Shown: piece by piece, positions 9,500 through 17,357 of the stretch
Position numbering within the stretch: the stretch's first letter is position 1
Layout of the letters: each line of letters opens with the position of its first letter
Assembly (NCBI RefSeq): GCF_004771005.1
Contig: NZ_RQHV01000042.1
Coordinates: 314,207-378,206, forward strand
Reading direction: 5' to 3'
Source of the DNA: Leptospira ilyithenensis
Lineage (GTDB): Bacteria; Spirochaetota; Leptospiria; Leptospirales; Leptospiraceae
DNA length: 64,000 nucleotides
Program-made: the position numbers and the translations under genes
The notes under the pieces: generated by a model
Database searches by the model: none
The model's input: the letters and a program-made list of their open reading frames with translations, nothing else
What the model was told of the DNA's origin: nothing

Positions 9500-10667
9500 T
9501 TTCTACGTTTCTAAATCTCGAATTATTTTTTTTCTACTTCTTGTCGGCATCACTTCTTTTGCAGCACATTCTTTTCATAGTACGGGAGTGAGCGTGCCGG
9601 TACCTTCGCTTCCCATTCCTACGTATGAGGAAAACGAGGTTTCGAGAGTGGAGAAATCCTGGACTACGATTCCCATTCAAACCAACGGTGCCGATAGAAA
9701 ATACGGGAACATCATTTCGATGCAGGTTTACTTTGACAGTAGTGATTTTTCCAAACAAGAGTGGTGGGCGGAAAGAATAGAGGAGCTGCTCGAAACCGGA
9801 AAAGACGCAAATATTTATGACCGTAAAACAATCATTATATTTCCGGAGCATATTGGTACCGGGCTCGTATTCTTAGGACAAACGGAACGGGTGTTTAACA
9901 GCCCTGATTGGAGATCGGCAATCGATACTTTTGTGATTCAACATGAAGCCGAATTATCTCCTCATTTGGAATTTTCCAAAAAAATAAAACCGAAATGGGA
10001 AGCTGCGTTTCGATATCAATCCCAATTAATGGCGGACACATATCAATTAACATTTGCTAGGTTAGCAAAACAGTATTCAGTTCCTATTCTTGCAGGATCT
10101 ATTATTCTACCGTCTCCTAAAATTGTCGGAGGCAAACTGACCGTTGATCCAAAAGGTCCTTTGTACAATGTGTCCGTTTCATTTTCTGCCGATGGTCGTG
10201 TGATGGATCCGTTGGTTAGAAAGACTTTGCTTACGGAAGAAGAAGAAATGATTTTGGAGCCGGGGGATGTGGCGCAAGATCGAACTTGGGTAGTTCCCGG
10301 TTGGAAGGTAGCCGTATTTTTAGGGCATGAAGTTTTTAATTCAGCACTTTATGAACGATTGAGAGGCAGGCCGCTGGACGGGCTTGTATCCCCGGCTTTT
10401 TCCTTTCCTAAATTGAATGTTGAAAAAATGAAAAGTTACATCAACGATCCTGAAATCGATTCTTTGTCTGAAAATGAAATTTGGATCAAACACGGTCTTT
10501 CAAAACATATCAAAATCACTCGTGCCGTAGAGTCGGTACAAGTGTTTCTTCATGGAAAATTTTTCGAAGAAGAAACAAACGGGAAAACATTTAACATACG
10601 TGACTTTGTAAATAAAGATGAATCCGGTTCGGAATCACAACCGAGGATCTTAAATTTATATTTCTAA
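9492..10667 (+). CDS. Exported nitrilase-fold protein lacking the catalytic cysteine
   Basis: A 391-residue protein with an N-terminal signal or anchor (residues 10-27) and a domain resembling the carbon-nitrogen hydrolase superfamily. The first catalytic glutamate is in FPEH (Glu119), and the lysine is in the VRKTLL segment (Lys244). At the site of the nucleophilic cysteine (usually a G..iCyE pattern) it has [10 protein letters not shown], placing Gly278 where Cys should be. The enzyme is therefore probably inactive as a nitrilase/amidase or N-acyltransferase and may bind a ligand or partner. It overlaps the Nudix gene by 8 bases. The fold assignment is by motif; a structure prediction would settle it. 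Confidence 0.62.
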   Translation: MHNFYVSKSRIIFFLLLVGITSFAAHSFHSTGVSVPVPSLPIPTYEENEVSRVEKSWTTIPIQTNGADRKYGNIISMQVYFDSSDFSKQEWWAERIEELLETGKDANIYDRKTIIIFPEHIGTGLVFLGQTERVFNSPDWRSAIDTFVIQHEAELSPHLEFSKKIKPKWEAAFRYQSQLMADTYQLTFARLAKQYSVPILAGSIILPSPKIVGGKLTVDPKGPLYNVSVSFSADGRVMDPLVRKTLLTEEEEMILEPGDVAQDRTWVVPGWKVAVFLGHEVFNSALYERLRGRPLDGLVSPAFSFPKLNVEKMKSYINDPEIDSLSENEIWIKHGLSKHIKITRAVESVQVFLHGKFFEEETNGKTFNIRDFVNKDESGSESQPRILNLYF

Positions 10668-10765
10668 AAAAAGAATTAAGAGACTTAATCTAAATCAGTT
10701 TTTTTGCATTTTAAATTAAAATCCATTTGACATGGAAAGAAAACTTAAAAGAATTTTGAGGAGTT

Positions 10766-10963
10766 ATGTCAAAAATAGGATCTTCTGCCAACGAGTTTTA
10801 CGTTAAATGTCCTCTTTATACGCAAGGGTTGAAAGTATGCCCTAGCTCTAAAGACAGATTGCAGACAGATGATGTGAATTTGCTCACATCTCATTGCATA
10901 ACTGAAGAATACAAAAACTGTTCTTTCTTTGTAAATCGTAATGACAACGAACAAGCCGCCTAA
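10766..10963 (+). CDS. Small four-cysteine protein
   Basis: A 65-residue protein preceded by a strong ribosome site (GAGGAG, spacing 2-4). It contains four cysteines (15, 25, 44, 52), the first two in a repeated K-C-P / V-C-P context, which suggests a metal or Fe-S site or disulfides. It has no signal peptide. I do not recognise a family. It converges on the lipoprotein gene at 10960 with a 4-base overlap. The strong Shine-Dalgarno and the cysteine pattern argue that it is real despite its size. Confidence 0.6.
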   Translation: MSKIGSSANEFYVKCPLYTQGLKVCPSSKDRLQTDDVNLLTSHCITEEYKNCSFFVNRNDNEQAA

Positions 10964-12099
10964 CCATCGTTCTTTTTCTTCACTTCTTTGTAATAATTCC
11001 ACATACTCCAGTCTTCTTTTGTAAATAGGAGATTGTCTATTACGAGTTCTCCTTTTTTGTTTTCGTAAACGATTCGGTCCCCGGAAACTCCCCAAAATCT
11101 TTCCAAAAAGAAAGGAAGATGTTCTTTTTTTCCCAAGATTTTCCATTTCATCGGTTGCAAAGGTTCGGACTGATTGGGAGATATAAATTCATCTTTTGCA
11201 GTGAGTCTGTAGGAAACGGCTTCTCTCGCGTTGATGGGCGTTCCTCTCGAAATAGAAGGACTTTTGTTTCCCAAATAATTGACTTCTTTTAGGAAGAGAT
11301 CTCCTATCTTACCGCCTACCAGGTAAGCGGTGGTTCCGTTATGGTATAAAATCCTAGGTAGAACAATGTCTCTTGTAAAAAGGGAAATTCGTTTATGAAA
11401 CGAGTTAATATAATATAGGTTATACGATCCGCCTGTTCCCGACCACAACAACCAATCGTCTCCCAGGGATGCCAATTGGTAGTTTGCTTTCAATTTGGGA
11501 AAAGTTGTAGGAAACTCTTCCCCTGAAATGTATTTTTTAGGATTTTTCGGCAAGGAAGTTTTTTCTTCAAACAGATCGTTCTCAAAGAAATAATAGATTT
11601 TGCTTCCATCGGATGTGATTCCCATTCCCGTTTTACAAGGAACATGAGCACCTGATTCGTATTCGAGTGATGAGTTTGTCAAAGAATAGGCAAAAATCGC
11701 ACAACCCCCTTTTTGTTTTAACGGAAACTGCATGATCGCATATTCTCCATTAGCTGATATTTTGAAATTGTCCGGGCGGATTTTCAATTCTCTCTCTTCG
11801 CTTTTGTCTAAAATCAGATCTCTATAAAATACGGTTTTGTTTTCCGTCCAAACGATTTTTGTTCTGTCTTCCGAAGCTTGAAATAATCGGGGTTGGTTCG
11901 GTTTTGAATTGGAAAGAACTTCCGCAGAACTTCGGTTGCCAGAAAGCCTTTCTTCCAAAAGACTGAGTGCTTTTTCATACTTTTCTCTTGCGATCAAATC
12001 ATCAATATCAGCGACTAGATTTTCATGTTCTGACTTGCAAGAGATCGTAAGTAGGAATAATAGTTGGTTAATTATAAAAACGAATCTAAAAAAATTCAC
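10960..12099 (-). CDS. Putative lipoprotein, beta-propeller-like
   Basis: A 379-residue protein from a GTG start at 12099 that overlaps the stop of the upstream gene as GTGA and has GGAAG just upstream. The ATG at 12129 is in frame but lies deep inside the neighbouring gene. The N-terminus is a lipoprotein signal ending in LLTISC (Cys21). After a short helical segment, the body is rich in strands with repeated Trp/Gly/Asp turns (DGSKIYYF, DDWLLWSG, KKGELVID), like a WD40/PD40-type propeller that could bind protein or glycan. No catalytic motif is seen. It is likely cotranscribed with the EcsC-like gene. Confidence 0.7.
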   Translation of the reverse strand: MNFFRFVFIINQLLFLLTISCKSEHENLVADIDDLIAREKYEKALSLLEERLSGNRSSAEVLSNSKPNQPRLFQASEDRTKIVWTENKTVFYRDLILDKSEERELKIRPDNFKISANGEYAIMQFPLKQKGGCAIFAYSLTNSSLEYESGAHVPCKTGMGITSDGSKIYYFFENDLFEEKTSLPKNPKKYISGEEFPTTFPKLKANYQLASLGDDWLLWSGTGGSYNLYYINSFHKRISLFTRDIVLPRILYHNGTTAYLVGGKIGDLFLKEVNYLGNKSPSISRGTPINAREAVSYRLTAKDEFISPNQSEPLQPMKWKILGKKEHLPFFLERFWGVSGDRIVYENKKGELVIDNLLFTKEDWSMWNYYKEVKKKNDG

Positions 12100-12725
12100 T
12101 CTGCTTCCAAATCTGTTATATGATCCCAAGTTTCTATTTCTTTGGAAAAAAGAGCATGGGCGGTTTTTCCGACTTTTTTTGTATCAAAATAGGCAAAAGT
12201 TCCCGTGACTACGGCACCTCCCAAAGGTATCCACCTAGCAAATTGTTTGCGAAGAACCGTTTTGGTGATCAATAATCCGATCTTTTCCAATAAGGATTGA
12301 AATAACAACACCGTGGTCGGGCGAATCAGGATTTTTAAAGATGTTTCTTCGACTACTTTTCTGAATACATGCGCGCTTCCGTGTTTGAACAAACAATATA
12401 GAAGCAGCTCCCGGGTCACGTGAACTTCTTTTCCGTGAAGTGCTGCTATATCCAAAACCAAATGGCCTTGGATACGGTAAATAACCAACAATTCCGGAAG
12501 AATGCTAAGTAGCCCGAGGGGGCCCGGAGGAAGAGAGCAGGTAGCGCTGACCAGCCCGGTTTTGAATGCGGCGTTTTGCACCAATTGTTCTACCATTTCA
12601 TCGGGAGCCTGAACTGTCGGGGCATAAGGGCTTCTGTATTGCTCCAAACCTGCAAATAGGTCGATCAGGCTCTCTAAAAAGCCATTGGATGGAATCGGGG
12701 ATTTGTTTTCGTTCACCTTAAGCAA
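12096..12725 (-). CDS. EcsC-like family protein
   Basis: A 209-residue protein with the pattern of the EcsC family: an amphipathic AAFKTGLVSA segment, a hydrophobic Pro/Gly-rich stretch (PPGPLGLLSILPELLVIYR), a central helical part, and a C-terminal GGAVVTGTFAYFDT segment resembling the end of EcsC domains. Members are membrane-associated and of poorly known function (named after the Bacillus ecs ABC transporter locus). It overlaps the downstream lipoprotein gene by four bases. It is divergent from prfA, with 57 bases between the two starts. Confidence 0.6.
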   Translation of the reverse strand: MLKVNENKSPIPSNGFLESLIDLFAGLEQYRSPYAPTVQAPDEMVEQLVQNAAFKTGLVSATCSLPPGPLGLLSILPELLVIYRIQGHLVLDIAALHGKEVHVTRELLLYCLFKHGSAHVFRKVVEETSLKILIRPTTVLLFQSLLEKIGLLITKTVLRKQFARWIPLGGAVVTGTFAYFDTKKVGKTAHALFSKEIETWDHITDLEAE

Positions 12726-12782
12726 AATAAGTAATAGTTTTTAGTTTATCAAAATTAGGCATTCTATAGCCTTTCCATAGAC

Positions 12783-13844
12783 ATGATAGACAGATTGAAA
12801 AAAATACAAGAAAAATACCTTCGCATTGAAGATGAGTTAGGACGGGCGACTTTACCCGACCAATTGAAGAGTCTTTCCAAAGAAAGATCTCGCCTAACGC
12901 CTGTATATAGCAAAGCTGCCGATTATCTTAAAATTTCACAAGACATCGAAGACGCAAAATCCCTTCTCATATCGGAAAACGATTCAGACATGCATTCCAT
13001 GTTGAAATCGGAAGTGGAAGAAGGAGAAGCAAAATTGGAATCCCTTTCCAAAGAACTGGAAATCATGCTGCTTTCCCCTGATCCCAATTCCGGTAAAAAC
13101 ATATTGGTTGAAATCCGTGCCGGAACGGGAGGAGAAGAATCCGGATTGTTTTGCGCAGATCTTTTCCGAATGTACAATAAGTATGCGGATAAAGTGGGGA
13201 TGAAAGTGGAAGTCGTTGATTCCAGCCCGACAGGGATCGGCGGGTTCAAAGAAATCGTTTTTGCTTTGGATGATGATCGTGCTTATGATTTGTTCAAATT
13301 CGAATCAGGTACTCATCGGGTTCAAAGGATACCTGATACGGAATCCGGTGGACGTATTCATACTTCTGCAGTCACGGTTGCTGTTCTTCCCGAAGCGGAA
13401 GAAAAAGAAATAGATATCAAGGAAAGTGATCTTCGAATCGATGTTTACCGTTCCTCGGGGGCGGGTGGTCAGCACGTCAACACTACGGACTCTGCGGTTC
13501 GGATCACACATATCCCAACCGGGATAGTCTCAGCCTCTCAGGAAGAAAGATCGCAAATCAAAAACAGAGATAAGGCGATGAGAATGCTTCGTGCAAGAAT
13601 TGCCGATCAGCTTGCGGAGTCCGCCAAACTTAGCGCAGATGCTTTGAAAAAAGCACAAGTAGGATCGGGAGATCGTTCCGAAAGGATTCGAACTTACAAC
13701 TTTCCCCAAGGAAGATGCACTGACCATAGAGTGGGTTTTACCAGCCATAACCTACCGGCCATTATGGAAGGAGATCTGGATGAATTGATTGACGCTTTGG
13801 TGCAAGAGGATCGTGCAAAAAGGTTAGCTGAGGCGAAAGCGTAA
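12783..13844 (+). CDS. prfA: Peptide chain release factor 1
   Basis: A 353-residue protein of standard RF1 length. It carries the GGQ motif that triggers peptidyl-tRNA hydrolysis (GAGGQHVN, residues 228-230) and the RF1-type tripeptide anticodon P-D-T at 184-186 (E. coli has P-A-T) in [14 protein letters not shown], which reads UAA and UAG; RF2 would have SPF. The C-terminal [10 protein letters not shown] segment is also typical. It acts in translation termination on the ribosome. The usual partner prmC is not adjacent; the next gene is the S8 protease. Confidence 0.98.
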   Translation: MIDRLKKIQEKYLRIEDELGRATLPDQLKSLSKERSRLTPVYSKAADYLKISQDIEDAKSLLISENDSDMHSMLKSEVEEGEAKLESLSKELEIMLLSPDPNSGKNILVEIRAGTGGEESGLFCADLFRMYNKYADKVGMKVEVVDSSPTGIGGFKEIVFALDDDRAYDLFKFESGTHRVQRIPDTESGGRIHTSAVTVAVLPEAEEKEIDIKESDLRIDVYRSSGAGGQHVNTTDSAVRITHIPTGIVSASQEERSQIKNRDKAMRMLRARIADQLAESAKLSADALKKAQVGSGDRSERIRTYNFPQGRCTDHRVGFTSHNLPAIMEGDLDELIDALVQEDRAKRLAEAKA

Positions 13845-13853
13845 AAAAGTGGC

Positions 13854-13881
13854 TTGCAATATATTTCGTGAATTCTACGAT
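13854..13881 (+). promoter_or_regulatory. Possible sigma-70-type promoter of the first protease module
   Basis: TTGCAA (13854-13859) and TACGAT (13876-13881) are separated by 16 bases in the 65-base gap between prfA and the first protease, 28 bases before its TTG start. Each hexamer matches four of six consensus positions. Read-through from prfA is the alternative. Confidence 0.3.
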
Positions 13882-13909
13882 TTTTCAACGTAAGTTCCGG
13901 GAGGATACT

Positions 13910-15643
13910 TTGCAGGTCTTAAAATATATAATACTTTTATTTTTTATTCTTTCTTTCAGTCATTGCAAGAAGGATAAAAAAAATCCTTTCGAGGATCTTT
14001 TTACACTTTTGCTTTTGCAAAATTTACTAGGAAGTCAAGACGCGCCTTGCGCGGATTCTACCGATACTCCTTCGGATAGTTTTTACTCAAGCCAATGGCA
14101 TCTTTTAAATACCGGTTCTACGGCCAGTTCCCTTTCAGGAGAGGATGCCAAAGCAGTTGGCGCATGGGCCCAAGGTTGCAAAGGAGGCGGTGTAAACATT
14201 GTGGTCGTTGATGACGGTATGGATACAAATCATGAGGATCTTAAATCCAATTACACTTCCAGTTATCAAAAATTATACGGGGGAAGTTTTTATAGTACCG
14301 GCACTTGCACTTCTTCGACGGGGTGTCACGGAACAGCCGTCGCGGGAATTATGGCTGCAGAGCAAAATTCTTTGGGTGTCGTCGGAATTGCTTCCAAAGC
14401 AAAAGTAAGTCCTCGTAACGTCCTTTTTAATGCCACGGATGTAAACTCCGGTGATGCGATGTCAACAAATACCGTCGGAGTCTTCATCTCAAATAATAGT
14501 TGGGGAGCCGCGGACAATATGGGATTGTTGTTTCCTTCCGGAAGTTTTTGGAGATCGGGGATAGACACTGCATTGTCCACCGGTAGAAACGGGAAAGGAA
14601 CAGTTTTCTTCTGGGCTGCAGGAAACGGGGGCAGATCGTTAACCGCGTATTACGGCCTAGCCAATAGCACGAATATCTATACGGACAATTCGAATTACGA
14701 CGGTCAGGCGAACTACTACGGAGTCAATGCCGTTTGTGCCGTCGGAAATGACGGTAAAAAAGCTTCCTATTCGGAAGACGGTGCCAATCTTCTCGTTTGC
14801 GCACATTCGCTTGGAAACACCAGTGTCGGAATCTTTACAACCGATGTATCTTCTACCGGTGGTTACAATCGTGGAACTAGTTCCACCGAACCTACAAATT
14901 TGAACTATACCAGTTCCTTTAGCGGAACTTCCGCAGCTTCTCCTCTTGCCGCCGGGGTAGGTGCACTCGTTGTAGATGCCAATCCGAGTCTAACCTGGAG
15001 GGATGTTCGGGTGATTTTAGCCAGATCCGCAAGACAAAATGATCCCTCCGATTCGGGATGGTTTACGAATGGTGCCGGATTAAAATTCAATCATAAATAC
15101 GGTTTCGGAGCCGCTGACGCAAATGCAGCAGTAACACTTGCTAAATCATGGGCACTGATTGGTTCGGAAGTTCAAAAAGCCGTGACCGGTTCGACCACTA
15201 ACGCATCCGTTGCGAATAATAGCGCTACCGGAGCGACAAATACGGTGGCCGTCAGTTCGTCAGGGATTGGAAAAGTGGAATTCGTAGATTTGACTCTAAC
15301 GGTTACAACCGGTGCAACCGATGACCCTGGTGATTTGCAGATAGAATTGACTTCCCCTTCCGGAAAAACGGCAATCCTGTCGATCCCAAGGGCATGCATC
15401 AATTCAACACCTGCTTTTACAAGATGTACGGACTTTACAGGATATCGTTTCGGGGTAACTACCTTTATGGATGAATCCGCAGACGGAACCTGGTCTTTGA
15501 AAGTTTCGGATTTGTGTAATGCGCCATCGGGAACTACGCGTACTTGCACCGCATGGGGGGGGCAAGTATCTCCGGGTCTAACGAATAACGGAACACATAC
15601 GATTTCCTCCTGGTCTATGAACATCAGGGGACGAGCTAACTAA
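13910..15643 (+). CDS. Kexin-like S8 serine protease lipoprotein with P domain, no propeptide (copy 1)
   Basis: A 577-residue protein from a TTG start at 13910, which has GGGAGG five bases upstream; an in-frame GTG at 13868 lacks a ribosome site and would bury the signal peptide. Lipobox LSFSHC puts the lipid on Cys19. The catalytic domain begins about 40 residues later (QWHLLNTG), so there is no room for the usual propeptide. The triad is Asp101 (VVDDGMD), His140 (GCHGTAVAG) and Ser341 (SGTSAASP), with oxyanion Asn239 (AAGNGG). Residues from about 420 form a P/proprotein-convertase domain (GDLQIELTSPSGKTAIL, GTWSLKVSD, SWSMNIRG). It should be a surface or periplasm-anchored endoprotease. The gene 20 bases downstream encodes a propeptide-like protein. 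A second, related pair lies at 17358-19727. Confidence 0.92.
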   Translation: MQVLKYIILLFFILSFSHCKKDKKNPFEDLFTLLLLQNLLGSQDAPCADSTDTPSDSFYSSQWHLLNTGSTASSLSGEDAKAVGAWAQGCKGGGVNIVVVDDGMDTNHEDLKSNYTSSYQKLYGGSFYSTGTCTSSTGCHGTAVAGIMAAEQNSLGVVGIASKAKVSPRNVLFNATDVNSGDAMSTNTVGVFISNNSWGAADNMGLLFPSGSFWRSGIDTALSTGRNGKGTVFFWAAGNGGRSLTAYYGLANSTNIYTDNSNYDGQANYYGVNAVCAVGNDGKKASYSEDGANLLVCAHSLGNTSVGIFTTDVSSTGGYNRGTSSTEPTNLNYTSSFSGTSAASPLAAGVGALVVDANPSLTWRDVRVILARSARQNDPSDSGWFTNGAGLKFNHKYGFGAADANAAVTLAKSWALIGSEVQKAVTGSTTNASVANNSATGATNTVAVSSSGIGKVEFVDLTLTVTTGATDDPGDLQIELTSPSGKTAILSIPRACINSTPAFTRCTDFTGYRFGVTTFMDESADGTWSLKVSDLCNAPSGTTRTCTAWGGQVSPGLTNNGTHTISSWSMNIRGRAN

Positions 15644-15663
15644 AATTGAAACAGGAGCTATTT

Positions 15664-16278
15664 ATGGAAAAAATTCAAACATTTAAAATCATATTCATCG
15701 GTCTTTTTTTATCCGCTTGCGTTTCTCAACCTGCTTACTCTCAGGATTTGAAACCAAGCGATCTTTATTATTACGATGGAAACAAAAGGATAGAGTTGCA
15801 ACTTCATGACGGTCTGATTGCGGAATTCGGTGCCCCTTCCGAATACACGGAAACAAAATCTACGTTAGGCGTTCGTTCTTTGGATTCTACTGCGACCGTC
15901 CTGAGAAAATCGGGAGCGGCAAGTATCTGGAAAACAAAAGCAAAAGGCAACCCGGTATCGGCATCAAAAGCCTTAAATGGCTCGGGTTCCATTCAATACT
16001 CTCCTTTATTTACCAGTATGCAGGGATCAAGTTATTTGGCACTGCCGGGCAATATCATTGTTGATTTCCAAACATCCTGGTCCAGAGACAAAGTGGAAAA
16101 TTTTCTAGCCTCGAAGGGATTACGAATCATCAACAAATTGGAAATGTTGGGTCATAATTATTATGAAGTGGAAACTCCTGCAGGTGCCGCTTCTTTAAAT
16201 ATCGCAAATTCTCTCTATGGCCAGGAAGGAGTTGTTTCTTCTTCCCCTAACTGGTGGAGAGACGTAGTAGCCAAATAG
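15664..16278 (+). CDS. Stand-alone S8 propeptide-like lipoprotein (partner of copy 1)
   Basis: A 204-residue protein from the ATG at 15664, with AGGAG six bases upstream. The signal ends in FLSAC, so it is a probable lipoprotein (Cys19). The mature part has two halves typical of bacterial subtilase propeptides: an N-terminal YYYDGNKRIELQL...IAEF strand pair, and a C-terminal alpha/beta unit with PGNIIVDF, a helix, VENFLASKGLRI, YYEVETPAG, a helix and VVSSSPNWW, matching the usual end of an S8 prodomain (V..A.PN). It probably folds, guards or inhibits the upstream protease in trans. The precedent is the Aeromonas sobria protease ASP, whose chaperone ORF2 is encoded directly downstream. The prodomain assignment is by pattern recognition. 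Confidence 0.7.
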   Translation: MEKIQTFKIIFIGLFLSACVSQPAYSQDLKPSDLYYYDGNKRIELQLHDGLIAEFGAPSEYTETKSTLGVRSLDSTATVLRKSGAASIWKTKAKGNPVSASKALNGSGSIQYSPLFTSMQGSSYLALPGNIIVDFQTSWSRDKVENFLASKGLRIINKLEMLGHNYYEVETPAGAASLNIANSLYGQEGVVSSSPNWWRDVVAK

Positions 16279-16307
16279 AATCCATTTTTCTTTTTGCACG
16301 AGCGGTT

Positions 16308-16922
16308 ATGAAAATCAGATTGTTTCTATTAGTTCTTTCATTTGCATTTGTTAGCTGTGCAAGCGCACAGGGCAGATGCATGGAAGGCGAATGTGAAAAC
16401 GGTTCCGGGAAAATGCAAATGGAGTCTAAATCCGTCTATGAAGGAAGTTTCACAGGCGGAAACAGGGAAGGACTGGGCAAACTGAATTATCCGAATCAAG
16501 ATGAATTTGAAGGATCTTTCTTAAACGATTCGAAAAACGGATTAGGAATTTATCATTACAAAGACGGACAAACATTCGAAGGTCAATATGTAAATGATGT
16601 TCGCAATGGTACTGGAAAATACACCTATTCCGAAATGGAAATCTTTGAAGGAAATTATTCCGAAGGCGTTCGGGACGGAGAAGGATCTTATTTTTATGCC
16701 AATGGAGATCGGTTTGATGGATTTTATAAGGACGGGAAACGAAACGGTCCCGGAAAATACACATTCAAAGACAAGAATGTCCTGGAAGGAAATTGGAAAG
16801 ACAATCTTCTGGAAGGCAAAGCCACGATCAAAAATCCAAAAGGCTGGTTGATCTTGGAAGGTTACTGGAAAAACAACGAGTACCTTGGAATCAACCCCCC
16901 TGAAACAACTGATCCGTTTTAA
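16308..16922 (+). CDS. MORN-repeat lipoprotein
   Basis: A 204-residue protein starting at the ATG at 16308; an upstream in-frame start at 16254 would overlap the previous gene and hide the signal peptide. The signal ends in AFVSC, a lipobox. The body is built of about six MORN repeats of 23 residues with the pattern Y/F-E-G-x-[FYW]-x-x-G-x-R-x-G-x-G-x-[YF], for example FEGQYVNDVRNGTGKYTY. MORN repeats form extended beta sheets that mediate protein or lipid contact; no enzyme activity is implied. It sits between the first protease module and the metF remnant and has no counterpart after the second module. Confidence 0.88.
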   Translation: MKIRLFLLVLSFAFVSCASAQGRCMEGECENGSGKMQMESKSVYEGSFTGGNREGLGKLNYPNQDEFEGSFLNDSKNGLGIYHYKDGQTFEGQYVNDVRNGTGKYTYSEMEIFEGNYSEGVRDGEGSYFYANGDRFDGFYKDGKRNGPGKYTFKDKNVLEGNWKDNLLEGKATIKNPKGWLILEGYWKNNEYLGINPPETTDPF

Positions 16923-16923
16923 A

Positions 16924-17087
16924 TTAACTAAAATAATAAATCAAAATTTTTGATTCCAAGTGACTCGTAAAACTTTCTAGTCGCCTTATGTTTGTTAAGC
17001 CGTATACATATGGATTCCCACTATCCTATGATCGAGTAGCCCTCTCACTTGTTCCGTTGTCCAATGTATCCCTACATTCTCCACATA
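16924..17087 (-). pseudogene. metF 3'-end remnant (frameshifted)
   Basis: Read on the minus strand, this segment aligns without gaps, apart from one inserted base, to the last 50 or so codons of the intact metF at 19759-20646, ending at the same TTAACT (stop codon) motif. The encoded protein would read ENVGIHWTTEQVRGLLDH ... VGIHMYT, then after a one-base insertion LNKHKATRKFYESLGI, nearly the same protein as the intact C-terminus. Most DNA differences are at silent third positions. That means the copy diverged while functional, in another lineage, before it was truncated and frameshifted. Homology stops abruptly near 17087. Confidence 0.88.
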
Positions 17088-17296
17088 GCATTAGATTGAA
17101 AATGAAAGTTTAACCAACTACAAGCAAAATATTTTAAGTGATTTTCTAAATTAAGTAGAATAATGACGGTATTTATTGTGATTTAGTATTTTTGAATATT
17201 CGATTATTTTATTATTATGTTAGATTTAATTTATTGTCATGAAAAACGTAAGACTCATCATAAGAAATGAAGTGCTCTTTTTATATAAGGAGGGGC

Positions 17297-17320
17297 GCAA
17301 AAGCCGTTTTGCCTGTTTTT
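17297..17320 (+). terminator. Possible intrinsic terminator or leader hairpin before protease copy 2
   Basis: GCAAAA / TTTTGC stem (17297-17302 with 17307-17312) with a four-base loop GCCG, followed by CTG and a run of six T. The stem is short. It lies 38 bases before the protease start, so it could end read-through transcripts or attenuate the module. An unused Shine-Dalgarno-like AAGGAGG lies just before it. Confidence 0.35.
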
Positions 17321-17357
17321 TATTGAATTGATACCAATACAATAAGGAGACTTTATT

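Larger units (their letters stand above)
16923..17357. other. Long intergenic region between the two protease modules
   Basis: These 435 bases contain no intact gene. The left part (16924-17087) is a broken copy of the metF 3' end on the minus strand. The right part is strongly A+T-rich and holds a possible hairpin/terminator (17297-17320) and the ribosome site AAGGAG (17344-17349) of the second protease. Nothing else is recognisable in 17088-17280. Confidence 0.8.

Noticed and set aside
10727..10755. Perfect TTGACA as a -35 box for the small four-cysteine protein
   Set aside because: A correctly spaced -10 would put the transcript start on or after the ribosome site; no TATAAT-like hexamer fits.
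10769..11146. Minus-strand frame of 125 residues over the small four-cysteine gene
   Set aside because: Basic, low-complexity translation (runs of Arg/Lys/Ser), overlaps two better-supported genes and lacks a ribosome site.
13868..13909. In-frame GTG at 13868 as start of the first protease
   Set aside because: No ribosome site, and it would put 14 charged residues before the lipoprotein signal; the TTG at 13910 has GGGAGG at the right distance.
15600..15680. Frameshift joining protease copy 1 and its downstream propeptide-like gene into one protein
   Set aside because: The downstream gene has its own ribosome site, ATG and signal peptide with lipobox, and the second module shows the same two-gene arrangement.
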